Source: Triatoma infestans (lineage: Eukaryota > Arthropoda > Insecta > Hemiptera > Reduviidae). Taken from it: DNA of 64,000 bases. Below the pieces are notes generated by a model that did not search any database, was not told where the DNA came from, and was given only the letters and a program-made list of their open reading frames with translations. A program made the translations under genes and the position numbers. The stretch is from contig JAAEAF010003139.1 in the NCBI GenBank assembly GCA_011037195.1, positions 1 to 64,000 of the forward strand. The letters are read 5' to 3'. Of this stretch, positions 33,601-43,879 are shown piece after piece; the first letter of the stretch is position 1; each line of letters starts with the position of its first letter.

Positions 33601-35914
33601 AACCTTGATCCCCAAGTTATTAGTTCAAAGGACATGGGCGACCGGTGAAGACTGGGACACTGAAGTTGACGGAACTATTAAGGCTTCTTTTCTTAAATGG
33701 TTAGAAGAAGTACCAAATTTAAATAAGGTGGAAATTCCTAGATGTTTGAAAGGTCTTGTTCGAGAGGAAGCAAGCACTACTCTACACATCTTCTGCGACG
33801 CCAGTCAGAACGCTTTTGCGGCCGTAGTTTTCTTGAGAATTGAATGGGCAGAGGAAGTAAGTCTGCATCTTATTGAAGCAAAGGCAAGAGTAGCGCCTTT
33901 AAAGAAAACCACCATACCTAGACTTGAATTGCTGGCGGCAACGATTGGAGCAAGAATGGGTCATCGTTTATCGAAAGAACTAGGTGAGGTTCCTTCATAC
34001 TTTTGGAGTGATTCCTCAACTGTGCTGGCATGGATTAGGCGCCTAGAACCTTGGAGTGTTTTTGTATGGAACAGAGTAAATGAAATCAGAATACTAACAA
34101 ACATAAGTTCTTGGAGACATGTACCAGGAACGATTAACCCAGCGGATCTCCTCAGTCGAGGATGTTTTCCGAAGACTTTGCTTGAGTCGAATTGGTGGGA
34201 GGGCCCAATGTGGCTAAAGATGTGTAAGACTGATTGGCCAGACACAAGTGTACCAGAGGATGAAGAAGAAGTAGCCGTAGAGAGAAAGAAGACGGCGACT
34301 ACTGGGATTAATTGCGCTTCTAATTTTAACAGTAAGATTTTTAGCAGGTACTTTTCTAGTTACTCTCGAATAGTGCGGCTAATTGCATGGATATTTCGTT
34401 TTTTTCATAATATTAAGGGTAACGTCATATTTCGTAAGAACGATTTATCATTTCAGGAACTCGACAACGCAGAGAAAGTCTTGCTGAAGTTGATTCAAAT
34501 GGAATCGCTTGAAGGAGTAGAGGATAAGAAAATTAGAAGGCTAAAGCCTCAGGTAGATAAGGAAGGGATTGTTCGAGTTAGAACCAAAATCTGGGCCAGA
34601 AAAGATTCCCTCGATTTTCGAGCACCGATTATTTTGCCTGGAGATCATATAATTGTGGAACGTCTAATAGCGGAGGCACATTTGAAAAATGGACATCTAA
34701 TGGGACAAGGTCTCCTCAACTTATTGAGGGAAAAATACTGGGTATTGAGAGGTAAGCAAACTGTTCGGAGAATTGTAAAACAATGTGTTATTTGTCGAAG
34801 GTTTGCTGCAAGAAATTTAGAAGCGAAAGCGTCACCCTTACCAGAAGATAGGGTACGAGACGCCCGCGTTTTTGAGGTCACAGGGATTGATTTGGCGGGG
34901 CCATTGTATCTCAAGGACGGAAGTAAAGTTTGGTTGACGTTGTTCACTTGCGCGATTTACAGAGCCATTCATCTAGAACTGGTTTCATCCTTATCAGCAG
35001 AGGATTTTTTGCTGGCATTGAGACGTTTCGTCGCACGGAGGGGACGACCTAGAACCATATTTACAGACAATGGTACTAATTTTAGAGGAGTCAATAACAT
35101 GTTAAGTAATGTAAGCTGGAGAAAGATTGCAGCTCATAGTACCGCAGAACCCACTGAATGGAGATTTAATCCTCCTTCTGCCCCTTGGTGGGGCGGGTTT
35201 TTTGAAAGGATGATTGGTATGGTGAAGGTACTTCTGAAGAAGAATTTAGGGAGAGCGTGCCTGAGACATGATGAGTTGTACACATTGATATGCGAATGTG
35301 AAGCTATGGTGAATTCTCGGCCACTTACTAGCATATCTGAGAACTGTGAAGATCCTGTGGCCATAACTCCTCAAATGTTTTTAGGAGAGGTAAATGAGGG
35401 AGGAATTCCTGATTTGGAGCAATTAGATTCAATTGCGTTTCGTCGCAGATTGAAATATCGTGCCCGTCTGAAGAAAGAACTTAGAAGAAGATTTAGAGTC
35501 GAATATTTGGGGCAACTCATTCTTTTCTCTAAAGAATGTAAAAATACAAGAGAACCTATAGAAGGAGAGATAGTTCTAATTGGCTCGGATAATAAAAAAC
35601 GTTTAGATTGGCCATTAGCTATCGTTGAAGAATTGATCAGTGGAAAGGATGGTCGTTGTCGTGTAGTTCGACTAAGGACCTCAGTGGGTAGAATTACCAG
35701 GCCAATTCAGCGTATATACCCCTTGGAAGTTTGTTTTAATTCCGGTTCTTCAAGTGGTACTCCAGATAATTTAAAGAAAGGCACTCAACAGTTAAGCAGA
35801 AGGAAAAATAAGAATCTCAACAAGCCTGAAAGTCCAGAAGATAGACTGTATCACTGTGAAGCGGAAACTCGGTGCGGGAGAAAGGTACTTCTACCTGTTC
35901 GCTATAGATGCTGA
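30614..35914 (+). CDS. BEL/Pao Gag-Pol polyprotein
   Basis: Uninterrupted 1766-codon frame. Order of domains: coiled N-terminal Gag; a DUF1759-type Gag region (KLQFKKFDGDLKNWIGF, about 135-280); zinc knuckles, clearest CFSCLKKGHNRKQC from residue 397 and CIICGARHMPLVC just after; aspartic protease with DTG at 478-480; reverse transcriptase with ADIKKAF (Asp 811) and FYVDN (Asp 896; most elements have YVDD); RNase H with FCDAS (Asp 1062) and SDSSTVLAW; integrase with an HHCC-like zinc region (ending QCVICRR) and catalytic acids at about Asp 1425 (GIDLAG), Asp 1485 (FTDNG) and Glu 1531 (GGFFERM). Gag to integrase sit in one frame with no stop or shift, as usual for BEL/Pao. Start chosen as the first ATG, 36 bp after the LTR, followed at once by an open frame. 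All catalytic residues appear present apart from the YVDN variant, so it may be active. Antisense frames in this span are shadows. Confidence 0.95.
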   Translation: MSELELKRLRVERAQLRRVFTQIYQELVELLRCSEDTNLIEEKFRKLSDRADRLLEIDANVSNIIYYVVEDELELSKEFDATEKYRDNWLEICFKKDLFFKTKAPTFIKDEDQQTVASKTSDRADNKLIFRMPKLQFKKFDGDLKNWIGFWAQFKKVHEDENIDLDDKFQLLLHATLENTPARELLDSFPPSGNHYNSAITQLKNRFGRDGLLIQLYIRELLSLVLKQSSKEKKLELRVLYDKLETQLRALETLGVTTDKYAIMLYPLVESALPESILRVWERHRARKGELILEDSKQLTELLEFLRLEVEGEERLSLARKTFASEENKAESSETKKKLTYKEKIPTAAGLINFRKSNKVTSACIFCEGSHSNENCFKAQNTKVQDLITLLKNKGYCFSCLKKGHNRKQCKTILKCIICGARHMPLVCPDRKVKNEKIGQGEQVEQSLANTSFPNVLMQTLIVTLKGNVEQTARVLIDTGSQRSYITRKMVKRLGYSPTREERLVHALFGGVTSGNKKHLCYKVRVWSVDNKYGCNFEAMDSDVICQTVPVAAKGPWMQELARKGITLSDVSEGPIDLLIGADIAGKIITGRKEVLSSGLVALETSLGWTIMGKVKDCEMKMKSDPVEMLVTLLCSQDPVSQLWRLDTLGIEDPVQIKTRKEMASVAKQHFLETTKILTNGRYEVRLPWLAGHPPLPRNYELAKRRIERTSSKLKASAVLNSYSAVFADWLKEGIIEEVSSKEWDVGHYLPHRPVFKENSTTKIRPVFDASASGKGLPSLNQCLEKGENLIELIPSILLRFRMEAIGVVADIKKAFLQISIHPEDRDVLRFLHINSEGNLQIYRHTRVVFGVSTNPFLLGAVIDHHLKTHEKSAAEGMDSCPEDIITKLGKSFYVDNCVSSVSNKEELQRFVAHSTAVFKSACFELRGWEWTDDSIIGNTKTAVLGLLWDRSKDKLSIKPNFTAGDNVDVIDRITRRTILSAAQKIFDPIGLCAPTTLIPKLLVQRTWATGEDWDTEVDGTIKASFLKWLEEVPNLNKVEIPRCLKGLVREEASTTLHIFCDASQNAFAAVVFLRIEWAEEVSLHLIEAKARVAPLKKTTIPRLELLAATIGARMGHRLSKELGEVPSYFWSDSSTVLAWIRRLEPWSVFVWNRVNEIRILTNISSWRHVPGTINPADLLSRGCFPKTLLESNWWEGPMWLKMCKTDWPDTSVPEDEEEVAVERKKTATTGINCASNFNSKIFSRYFSSYSRIVRLIAWIFRFFHNIKGNVIFRKNDLSFQELDNAEKVLLKLIQMESLEGVEDKKIRRLKPQVDKEGIVRVRTKIWARKDSLDFRAPIILPGDHIIVERLIAEAHLKNGHLMGQGLLNLLREKYWVLRGKQTVRRIVKQCVICRRFAARNLEAKASPLPEDRVRDARVFEVTGIDLAGPLYLKDGSKVWLTLFTCAIYRAIHLELVSSLSAEDFLLALRRFVARRGRPRTIFTDNGTNFRGVNNMLSNVSWRKIAAHSTAEPTEWRFNPPSAPWWGGFFERMIGMVKVLLKKNLGRACLRHDELYTLICECEAMVNSRPLTSISENCEDPVAITPQMFLGEVNEGGIPDLEQLDSIAFRRRLKYRARLKKELRRRFRVEYLGQLILFSKECKNTREPIEGEIVLIGSDNKKRLDWPLAIVEELISGKDGRCRVVRLRTSVGRITRPIQRIYPLEVCFNSGSSSGTPDNLKKGTQQLSRRKNKNLNKPESPEDRLYHCEAETRCGRKVLLPVRYRC

Positions 35915-36051
35915 GTATTTGGTGTTATCAGTTTATTTCTTATTGATTTTGATTACTATTGTGTTTATATTTTTGGACCAATGGTGTAATTAATTTATTA
36001 CTTTTCTTGATTTGTTCCGAACTGTTGAGGAATAAGCTTCTCTTATTCCCC

Positions 36052-36063
36052 AAGGTGGGAGTA
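36052..36063 (+). promoter_or_regulatory. Polypurine tract before the 3' LTR
   Basis: AAGGTGGGAGTA directly precedes TGTTGGAG of the 3' LTR, in the plus-strand priming position. Confidence 0.65.
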
Positions 36064-36250
36064 TGTTGGAGAATTGTATAATCGATTATGTATTAGTCGA
36101 TGTTTTTGAAGAGGTTAAAAAATTCAGATGTTGTTATACTGTTTTTGCATTCTACTGGTTCTTGTTACTAATAATTTTCTGTGTATATTTATCTTTAAAT
36201 AAAGTGTTTGTTTAAGTTTTGAACGTCTCACTCATATTAATTCCCCTACA
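36064..36250 (+). repeat. 3' LTR of the BEL/Pao element
   Basis: 187 bp, same sequence and length as the 5' LTR, followed by the GCAGT target duplication. Confidence 0.95.
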
Positions 36251-36394
36251 GCAGTGGTGACTACTTTCTTATTCCTGATACTTCTCTCTTAGCATATATA
36301 CTTACAAGCCCCTTTACTAAACCGCTCGTGCTACCCAACTACTCTACTACACACACCCAAGCTACTACAACAACAGCACATCAAACACATTTCA

Positions 36395-37974
36395 AAAGGA
36401 ATGAAACGAAAATAAAATTATATTAATCGTTATTTACATCTTCTTGTGTCAGTTCTTTATCAAATATTAACGCTCTCAATGGTGTTGTAGTTATTGTCAT
36501 AAGCAATTCGAGATAAGACATTGAGACAAAGTTCTTGGAGACCTAGAGTTGGCTAATAATAATAATTAGTTTTACTTGAATATTGGGATTAGCAAAAAGC
36601 AGACTTTATCTAAAAGCTGGATTTATAGCAGACAAACTTGCCAGAGAACTCGATTAAAAGCAGAATTTTGTCAATTTAGTAGCCGACGGTAAAATTGAAT
36701 CTATTAATAAAGATAACCTTAAATTACAAACTTTTGAAAAATTAAGGAGTTAAATATTTTCACAATACGATCAAACAAAATCTAGAGCACAATAAGTGAA
36801 TTGTGAGCAAAAAATTGAAATCATAGGAAAGAAAAGATGCATTTGGAGAAATTAGTATTTAAGAAATAATTCCTAGAAATGGCTAGCATGCATGTGGGAG
36901 GATTCCTAGAAATCCAGCCATTTGTAGAAGAGGAATGAGGAAGCGATTGAGAATAAAATTTATAGCCTGAAACTCCCACGAGAATTTTATTTTATATTGC
37001 AGCATTTTTTTTTTTTTTCATCTTCAATCCAACAATAAATCCCTTGTCACTTACAACCTGTTTCGAATGTTTATTTTTACTGTGTTGTAAGTTAGGCTAG
37101 TTTGTTTGAAGTTTTAATTATATAAATTTTTTTTATTTATTATTATTTCAATGAAATTTTTTGATTAAATTCTTTGGTTCACTAGGAAGAATTCACTTTT
37201 AAAGCCACGTATTTCCTGGTATACAATGATCAAACACTTATCCGTTGTAGACTCTAAAGGGCATCGTAGTCTAGCGTAATAACGTAATTTGCCAATCAAT
37301 TTTAAATTAGGGAAGATATTATCGAGTAGTTGGATGATATTCCATTTGTTATGTAGAGGATGATTTTTGCTAAACCCGAATGCTAGTAAATATTATTTCA
37401 GATATCATATGCAAATCTATCTAGTTTTAACCTAATTGGATTTAATAAGTTCCTTCAGGTACTAATTCAACCTTTGCGTTGGTCATTCCTTTCATATTTT
37501 TTATTGTCGTATGAATTGGCCATTAGTTGGCATCTTTTTCCTGTTTATGAAACGTAATCGTATAGCCCTACAATACCCCTTTAATGAACCTCTTTCCATC
37601 ATTCATGTAAGCCTTTTAATAGTATCACTAGAGCTGAATGTGGCAGATTCGATAGTGAATGTTATCCAGAAGAGGTGATGCGTTTACTTCCTTCTGTTGT
37701 ACATCATTTATTTGAATATCATTCTTCATAGAAAGAGGCAAATATTTTAGAGAAGGGAGCAAATTTTAATGGCAGAAAATGATGCGTTTATTTAAAAAAG
37801 AGGCTCACTCATTAAAACTGTTTCGCCACAATTTATATATGCACGTTATTTTATACGAGAGTTATAAGTAAGAAGTAGAGATTGAGATAACGATTAAAGA
37901 GAGAGCGTTGGCCGTAGATAGCTTCTTGATGAACACATAAGAAATTGTTATATAAGATTTTTTCGTTAAGGCTT
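36395..37974. other. Intergenic stretch, nothing recognised
   Basis: No frame over 60 codons and no repeat that I can place. Confidence 0.5.
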
Positions 37975-38525
37975 TGTAGTGGAAGAAAGAAATGAAAGAA
38001 AATAAAAATGTTGAAAATAGTTTAGTGAAATAATTTTATGAATTTTAGCTAGTTCAAACAGTGTATTTTAGTGAAAGGGAAAGAGCCAGGTACTATAATT
38101 TAGGTCAATGCAAACCAAGAGACAAAGGGCGAGAAACAGTTACGGTAACACAATACACTCCCTTCAGACATACCAGCATTATTTGAAAAGATTTGTACTA
38201 ACAAGAGAAGGCATTCTTCCAAGAACAGTCTGCATTCTGCTTTCAAACAAGAACAGTCTGAATCAGACATCTAACCAGAACACTTCAGGAATCAGTGCCA
38301 GTTACAGAGTTTAGCATTTATTCTAGATAAATAACTGATCTATTAAGATATAGTTGTGATATTGTAAAGTACTTAAATTCACTTAGAGAATATAACTATT
38401 TTAAAAAATCTCTTGGTTATTTCTAATATTTCTGTCATAAACATATATACTCACAAGCCCTTTACAAACCCGCTCACGCCACAAACTACTACACCACTAC
38501 AACACATCACACTAATAACATTTCA
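37975..38525 (+). mobile_element. Solo LTR, family L, copy a
   Basis: 551 bp beginning TGTAGTGGAAG and ending ACATTTCA, flanked by GCTT (37971-37974 and 38526-38529). The same sequence recurs at 56790-58407, and its 3' third recurs at 36251-36394. TG...CA ends and a 4-bp duplication identify an LTR left by recombination between two LTRs; the parent type (probably Ty3/gypsy) is inferred. Confidence 0.85.
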
Positions 38526-39390
38526 GCTTCTTGGAAAAAAATGACTGTTTTGTAGATTGAATTCGTTCTGAAAGCTGTAAATAAACTTGTAAAGACACCT
38601 AACCATTTTTAAGACTATTAAAAACCCTCGTTTGTTGATTTGTTGAAAAATGTTATAGACTAGTTTCGTTGAAAATATTATAATACTGACTTGGACTCCG
38701 AATTCGATCCATATTTATACAAGAATCCTTTGGGTGTTGGAGCGCTGGAGAAGTCGCATAGAGCAGGTGAAATGCGCATAGTTCTTCGACAGAGATAAGA
38801 AGTATGATGTTCACTAGCGTATCTTGGAGGGGATAAGAAGTATATATTTCTATCATAAAATGCATCACCATGTATGGATAGCATTCACTATCTAATGCTT
38901 CGAAATCTATCGTACCTATTTCTGGTTTTGTTAAAAATCTTAAACGAAGTTTAGAAAAATAGTTTAATATAGAGAGCCGTGGGACCTGTTTAACTGTCCC
39001 GCTTCTAGCACAGGGGGAAAAAAAAGATCAATTTATTTTTATGGTAGTGACGAGTTGCTATAACTTCATGTAAATGTAAAATATCTGGAACAATGGATAA
39101 AACACAGGTTGAATTGGTGGCTAGAATAACTCAGAAAGCTTTCCCTACATCAGGTAGATTTTAGAAAATAACAAAGGATTATTTAAAACGTTTATTCAAA
39201 CGCTCATTTATTAAAAAAACTCATATTAGCTGACTTTATAGATATCGATAAAGTAAATTTAGCTATAATGAGACATAACATGGTGCAAATAAGTGCCCAA
39301 GTTGCGTTAGTATAAATTTAATAAGAATATTACAATTAGGGTTACTATGATTTCGCTAGAGTTTGCAGTCCTAGAACAAATGTACTTGGC
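38526..39390. other. Intergenic stretch, nothing recognised
   Basis: Contains 'tagagagccg' at 38970, whose complement closes at 39737 bordered by TA. This might be a short TIR pair, but about 10 bp is too little to call. Confidence 0.4.
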
Positions 39391-39392
39391 TT

Positions 39393-39690
39393 GACTCTAG
39401 GAACTGTGCTTAGTCCGATTGTATTTAACGTACACATGTCGTACTTAAGGAATTGGCTCGATACGGGACCTTTCACTTTGCTGTGATATTACTATTTGCA
39501 ATGAAGGCTTGTTCGTTGAAAGTACTATAGCAATAAAGGGGAAAGCAACGATGTCACTCAGTTGCGGACAGAAGAGGCATGCCATGACAGTAACTTTTAA
39601 AGAAGTTTGGTTTGAGAATAGCTGGTTTATTAGCCAGGTATTAGCTAGGATTTTTCTTCGAGTAGTGAAAATTTATCAAATTCTTAATTG
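39393..39690 (+). pseudogene. Possible reverse transcriptase relic
   Basis: A frame near 39395 reads LGTVLSPIVFNVHMSYL then RNWLDTGPFT, close to the LINE RT motif G-x-V-L-S-P-x-L-F-N. A stop follows. The next frame (39509-39691) has no clear YADD box. Very decayed; clade unknown. Confidence 0.35.
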
Positions 39691-40629
39691 AAAAGCCCTG
39701 TTTTGGGAGTATAGCCGCATAATATCCCGGCTCTCTAATCCAGAAAGCTGAGGAGACATCAAAAACAAAAAAGAAACAGCTTTGGTGAACACTTTCCTTT
39801 CAAAATGTTGCACTATTTTCAGAATATACACAATATATTATGTTACAAATCAAGTTTATTGATAAAATAATCTGAAACTTTCATTTTCATAATTCTATAT
39901 TCAAATATTAATCAAGTTCTCAATTGATGTAAGTAACTTTACTATCAAGAAGTTTCATAATGCGTGCACTGTAATCAAACTGGATAACCCCTCACAACGT
40001 CAATAATTTATTCACCTAGTTAAATACCTTTCAAATAATATTAAACCAAAATTTGCAACTTTCGCTAAGTTTTAATATATGGCTTTGAAGTATGGCAATT
40101 ACTTGCATTAATTAATTTCAATAAATACAAATTCAAAATTTATTTCAAACTGTTGGTTTTGATATGTTACTTGATCTGTTGATTTGAGGTTAAAAAAAAA
40201 AAAAATCAAAAAACATATTTTAAATAATTATATTAAAAATATTAGTATTTGTATTCTGTTATTTCCGTCCCTATTGTTAAAAAAAAAAATGTAAATAAAA
40301 TAAAAATATAAGCTGAATAATTCGCATCATTAAGTTTCATAGCCAATTTTGTCTTTTATGAATTAAAATATGGTTTCCGTTAAATTATAGATGAAACTGA
40401 AAAAAAAAAATTAGGGTCCTATTTGTAAAAGGGAAAAATTATTAATTACTTATTATATTGATATCGTTTCAGGCTCCTGTACAAAAATATTTAGGTCTAG
40501 AGACTTTATTAACTTAGATTAGATTTTTTTGAGGGGGCGGAGGAATATTGCACTGCTAGGAGCTGGCGAATGCACTGAGAAAGCTCCGGCGGGCTCAATA
40601 GATCTATCAGGTACCTTCTATAGTTTTCC
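39691..40629. other. AT-rich intergenic stretch
   Basis: Poly-A runs at 40195, 40280 and 40400. Nothing recognised. Confidence 0.5.
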
Positions 40630-40916
40630 TAAATTATAGAATTGTGCAATAAAAATTATTTATAAAAAAAATGCATAAATATCAAGTTATTTCTAACATA
40701 TTATTTACTATCACCAGAGATATTTTCCATGATAGCCTGATTCTTGGTGGTCATCGACCGGTTTCGAGCGTTCGCCCATCATTAGAATGTTTTTATCAAA
40801 AAAGTGTGATAACATAGACTTGCACTGAACAAATTCAGTTAATACACTGGTTTTTTAAAAGTGTTTTTGTTAGGACCTAACTAGGTTAAGAAGGGCTTCG
40901 TTACACCTGCGTGGGT

Positions 40917-42478
40917 CTCGCCGCGTAAGCCTCGCTTGATCGCGTCTATACGTGTAGCAGGGATCTGTCCGAAAAGCAGTACGGTTTTAGACGTGGCCGG
41001 TCCACCATTGGAGCCGTGGAAGAGGTGGTGAAAACTGCATACATGGATGTCCATAATGCCTTTAATCCGGCAAGATGGGTGGACATATTATCGAGTCTGG
41101 AAACGGTGTTCCACACTCCGGAATACCTATTGCACGTGATACGCAGCTACCTGAGGGACAGACAGCTGCGCTATGCTGATCTACTGCTGAGAGACCCCGT
41201 AGTAGAACTGTTACAGGGGGAGCGGCTCAGGGCTCTATCTTGGGCCTCGATCTGTGGCATGTGGCCTTCTGCAAATGAGTATACCGAGGACGCGTCCCTG
41301 GTGGGCTACGCGGATGATATTGCCGCAGTGGTGGTAGCCAGGGATTACGATGGCACATATAAGATTGCGACAAGTGATGCGGCGTGTCAGGGCCTGGTTA
41401 GAAGAATATGGTCTGAGTCTAGCTCTCGAGGAAGACGGAGGTAGTGTAGTTCACTACACGTCGGATCCCAAGTACTTGGGGCCTGAGAATTGACGGTAGA
41501 ACGTTGAAAGCTCAGAGCTCCTCAGGTACTTGGGGGTGCTTAGACACCAAGCTGACCTTCTAGGAGCTAGTGCAGCGCTCCAACGAGAAGGCGGCGAGGG
41601 TAACTGCGAGCTTGAGCAGGTTGATGGCAAATGTGGGAGGACCGTGGGCCAGCATACGCCGGCTCCTCATATCCGTCACAAATGGCATCTTTTTGTACGG
41701 ATGAGAGGCTATAGTCCTAAGAAAGAAAAGGCACCTGAGGCAGCTGGCCGCAGTGCAGAGGAGGGGGCTCTGAGGACCGCCAGTGCGTACCGCCTGTGTC
41801 GGAGCCTGCGGCTTTGGTGGTTGCGGGGGTAGCTACTATCGACCTCATGGCGCGGGAGAGGTGGCAGGTCGAAATTGAAGAGGCGGAGGCCAGATTGGTA
41901 GCCATGAGGACCATGATGATGAGATGGCAGGAGCGTTGGGAGGAGGAGCATCGCGAGAGGAATGGCTGAATAGAAAGCACGGCGAGGTCGACTATTTCCT
42001 CACTCAATTTCTCACAGGTCACGGTTGTTTTGCCGTATACCTGTGTAGCGTGGGGAAAGTGGGAGATTTGGCGTGCATATACGAGGACGCCGCTAGGGAC
42101 GACGCCTGCCCCGCCTTTTTCGGGTGAGGGAGATGGGCGAGAGAAAGACAAAGGCTGGAGGCTGAAATCGGGAGGGTTACCCCGGAAACGGTGGTGAGAA
42201 CCATGCTCATCCGAAGAGACCGGTGGGACAGGGTTGCTATCTTTGTCCGGACGGTCCTTCGGATGAAGATTATTGAGATGAACCGGCATCTCGACTCCCC
42301 GAGGACGGGGTCCAGCTAGTCTGGAGTGGGCCCTTTAGGGCGTATTACGAGGCACCACCCCGAAGTAATACCTTAGCAGTTACGGGGTGGGCGTTTGCCT
42401 GCGAGGGAGGATGGGGTTTTTAGTGGGTGCGAGTCCCACACTCGTGCGAAGGCATTTTCCCTCTCCATAAAAAAAAAT
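40917..42478 (+). mobile_element. R1-like LINE, 5'-truncated
   Basis: 1562 bp, markedly GC-rich against its surroundings, ending in a poly-A run (42470-42478) and flanked by a perfect 12-bp duplication ACCTGCGTGGGT (40905-40916 and 42479-42490). Coding similarity is to the R1/type-1 group of insect non-LTR elements: RT, then the C-terminal Cys/His region. It sits inside FB3, which sits inside family X. Confidence 0.88.
41016..42230 (+). pseudogene. R1-like polymerase remnant, frameshifted
   Basis: Reads through at least three frames. The first open stretch (41016-41444) has DVHNAFNPARWVDIL, the RT motif A region of R1-type elements, then GYADDIAAVVVARD with the catalytic YADD. The next (41530 on) corresponds to the thumb ('YLGV'-like). 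The 3' part has HGCFAVYLCSVGKVGDLACIY, the C-terminal finger region. Upstream fingers and endonuclease are absent. Inactive. Confidence 0.8.
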
Positions 42479-42740
42479 ACCTGCGTGGGTAAACACATGT
42501 TTTTCCTTTTTGGGCTATTGTCTCTGATGCTTTCCAACTCGGCGGAACCAATCACGACATATTATTTACTATTTTATAAAATTAATGTGAGCTATAAAGA
42601 AAAAATTCAGAATTTCCATTCCATTGTTGAAAAAGAAGGAAAAGAGAAATAAGCAAAAATGAAAGAACCGCCATTTGTATTTGGCCGTTTATACAAATGG
42701 AACAAAATAAACACCCACAAAAATTTCTCCAAAGAATCCT

Positions 42741-43600
42741 TTAGTACACAAAAGACGAAAAATTAAGAAAAAAATTTTATTTTTCAATTGTACCCGTTTC
42801 GATGAAAACGCCAACATCTTTAGAACTTGAAACAACTGGTAATAAAATAAATCATGGATAATTTAGCGACTTAATAAAGTCAAGTGCATTATGAATGATG
42901 AGGAAATATGCCCACTTATACTTCAAGTATAAATCAAAGCTATGTGATTACCTTCACATACAGAATTATATAACTACTTAGTGAAAAATTAAAATCTATA
43001 TCTTGTCTTGTTGAATATAAAATTTACTTAAATAGAAGATGTTCTACATTACTTTATCTAAATTAAAACTAAAAATTTATATTTTGTAATATTTAATATT
43101 TTCTTGTATTTGTTTCTTCATTCAAAATGGAAGATTTGATAATAGCAAAAATCTTGACAACTTGAAATAAATAACATTCTAAATTGGTTAATATTAACTT
43201 TTTAAAGCGGAAAGCCGCGGATATGAGAGATATTCTCATAAGGCTTACTTGTTATAAGTTCCTACGTACTTATCAGACTGAAGAAGATGTACCAACGATT
43301 ACGTGTAACCAGTTTGCACATCATTGAACTAATGATTAAATCAAGTGGAAAGCAACCAAGTTAATGAAGCCTGCAGGTGGAAAATAAGGCCTTTCAAAAG
43401 GGCAAAAAAGTTACAATCAGAAAAAAATTACAAGTAAAGAGTATAAAAACAGCATTCCCCCTAAAGAACCATGAATAGGGCGGCACCTGGATCAGAAAAG
43501 TCGCATGTTGAACTACCTGGAGACCACGCTTCCACTGTGTAGTACTGTATTTCATTTATTCTTTCCCATTTCTATGTTCATTCCCTTCGATGGTGGACCT
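42741..43600. other. Intergenic stretch
   Basis: 'acccgtttcgatgaaaacgcc' near 42791 and 'atctttagaac' near 42820 resemble, in complement, a very worn ribozyme-like motif. Otherwise nothing recognised. Confidence 0.4.
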
Positions 43601-43639
43601 ATAAAATTTGCACCGTGTGGAGTTTCTTTTTTTCAATTC

Positions 43640-43734
43640 CATGGCAGCGTCATGTACAACTTCGTCCATGGCAGCGTCATGTACAACTTCGTCCATGGCA
43701 GCGTCATGTACAACTTCGTCCATGGCAGCGTCAT
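43640..43734 (+). repeat. 27-bp tandem repeat, 3.5 copies
   Basis: Three perfect 27-bp units (CATGGCAGCGTCATGTACAA + CTTCGTC) at 43640, 43667 and 43694, plus a 14-bp partial unit. The unit is a multiple of three, so a surrounding frame stays open through it, but I see no other sign that this frame is coding. Confidence 0.95.
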
Positions 43735-43879
43735 TTTACCTTTTACCAAGAGAGTGAAAGTCTCCCCATCTAAATTCAAAATTACACCCCTCTTCCTTTA
43801 TTGAGTGTGCTTTGTCTTCTGATCTCAGATCATCGTAATTCCTTGACTTTTTTCTTTCCCCTATCCCATGTTATTTCAG

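Larger units (their letters stand above)
30391..36250 (+). mobile_element. Complete BEL/Pao LTR retrotransposon
   Basis: 5860 bp with two 187-bp LTRs that I read as identical (30391-30577 and 36064-36250), beginning TGTTGGAG and ending CCCCTACA. A perfect 5-bp target duplication GCAGT lies at 30386-30390 and 36251-36255, the BEL/Pao size. It has a primer binding site, one long uninterrupted polyprotein frame, and a polypurine tract. Identical LTRs point to a very recent insertion, younger than everything around it. No envelope frame is present after the polyprotein. Confidence 0.96.
29516..36394 (+). mobile_element. Decayed LTR retrotransposon, split by the BEL/Pao element
   Basis: A ~90-bp direct repeat shared by 29516-29606 and 30052-30143 (both TGT.AT.GATGCAAG ... 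aaaaggacta) marks LTR starts. The second copy follows a purine tract (ggaagggggata at 30040-30051), as a 3' LTR should. That 3' LTR continues to 30390, is interrupted by the BEL/Pao element, and resumes at 36251-36394, ending ACACATTTCA. Its end matches the solo LTRs ending at 38525 and 58407 ('acaagcccctttac'). Only about 450 bp of internal sequence remain, and the 5' LTR is truncated. Confidence 0.7.
40712..42556 (+). mobile_element. Family FB element, copy 3, carrying a nested LINE
   Basis: Bounded by a perfect 16-bp duplication ACATATTATTTACTAT (40696-40711 and 42557-42572). Starts with CAGAGATATTTTCC and ends GCGGAACCAATCACG. The left arm has a minus-strand hammerhead-like motif at 40749-40789 with CTAATGA (one core base changed), GAAAC and GGTC kept. 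The right arm lacks the motif. The centre matches, inverted, the start of copy 4 at 47165 ('cttaacctagtt'). Confidence 0.85.
40630..42740 (+). repeat. Family X copy split by FB element 3
   Basis: 40630-40711 and 42573-42735 together match the right half of the family X foldback at 3790-4030 ('atcaagttatttctaaca', then 'gagctataaagaaaaa', 'tccattgttgaaaaagaa', 'tatttggccgtttata'). The two pieces are separated by the FB insertion and its 16-bp target duplication. Confidence 0.8.

Noticed and set aside
30949..35364. Several antisense frames within the BEL/Pao element
   Set aside because: Shadows of the long sense polyprotein frame.
38970..39737. DNA transposon with TAGAGAGCCG ends
   Set aside because: Only about 10 bp of inverted repeat, no convincing target duplication, and the interior looks like a LINE relic.
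43505..43804. 99-codon frame containing a repeated HGSVMYNFV unit
   Set aside because: The repeat is a DNA tandem array whose period happens to be divisible by three; no domain, codon bias or neighbours support a gene.
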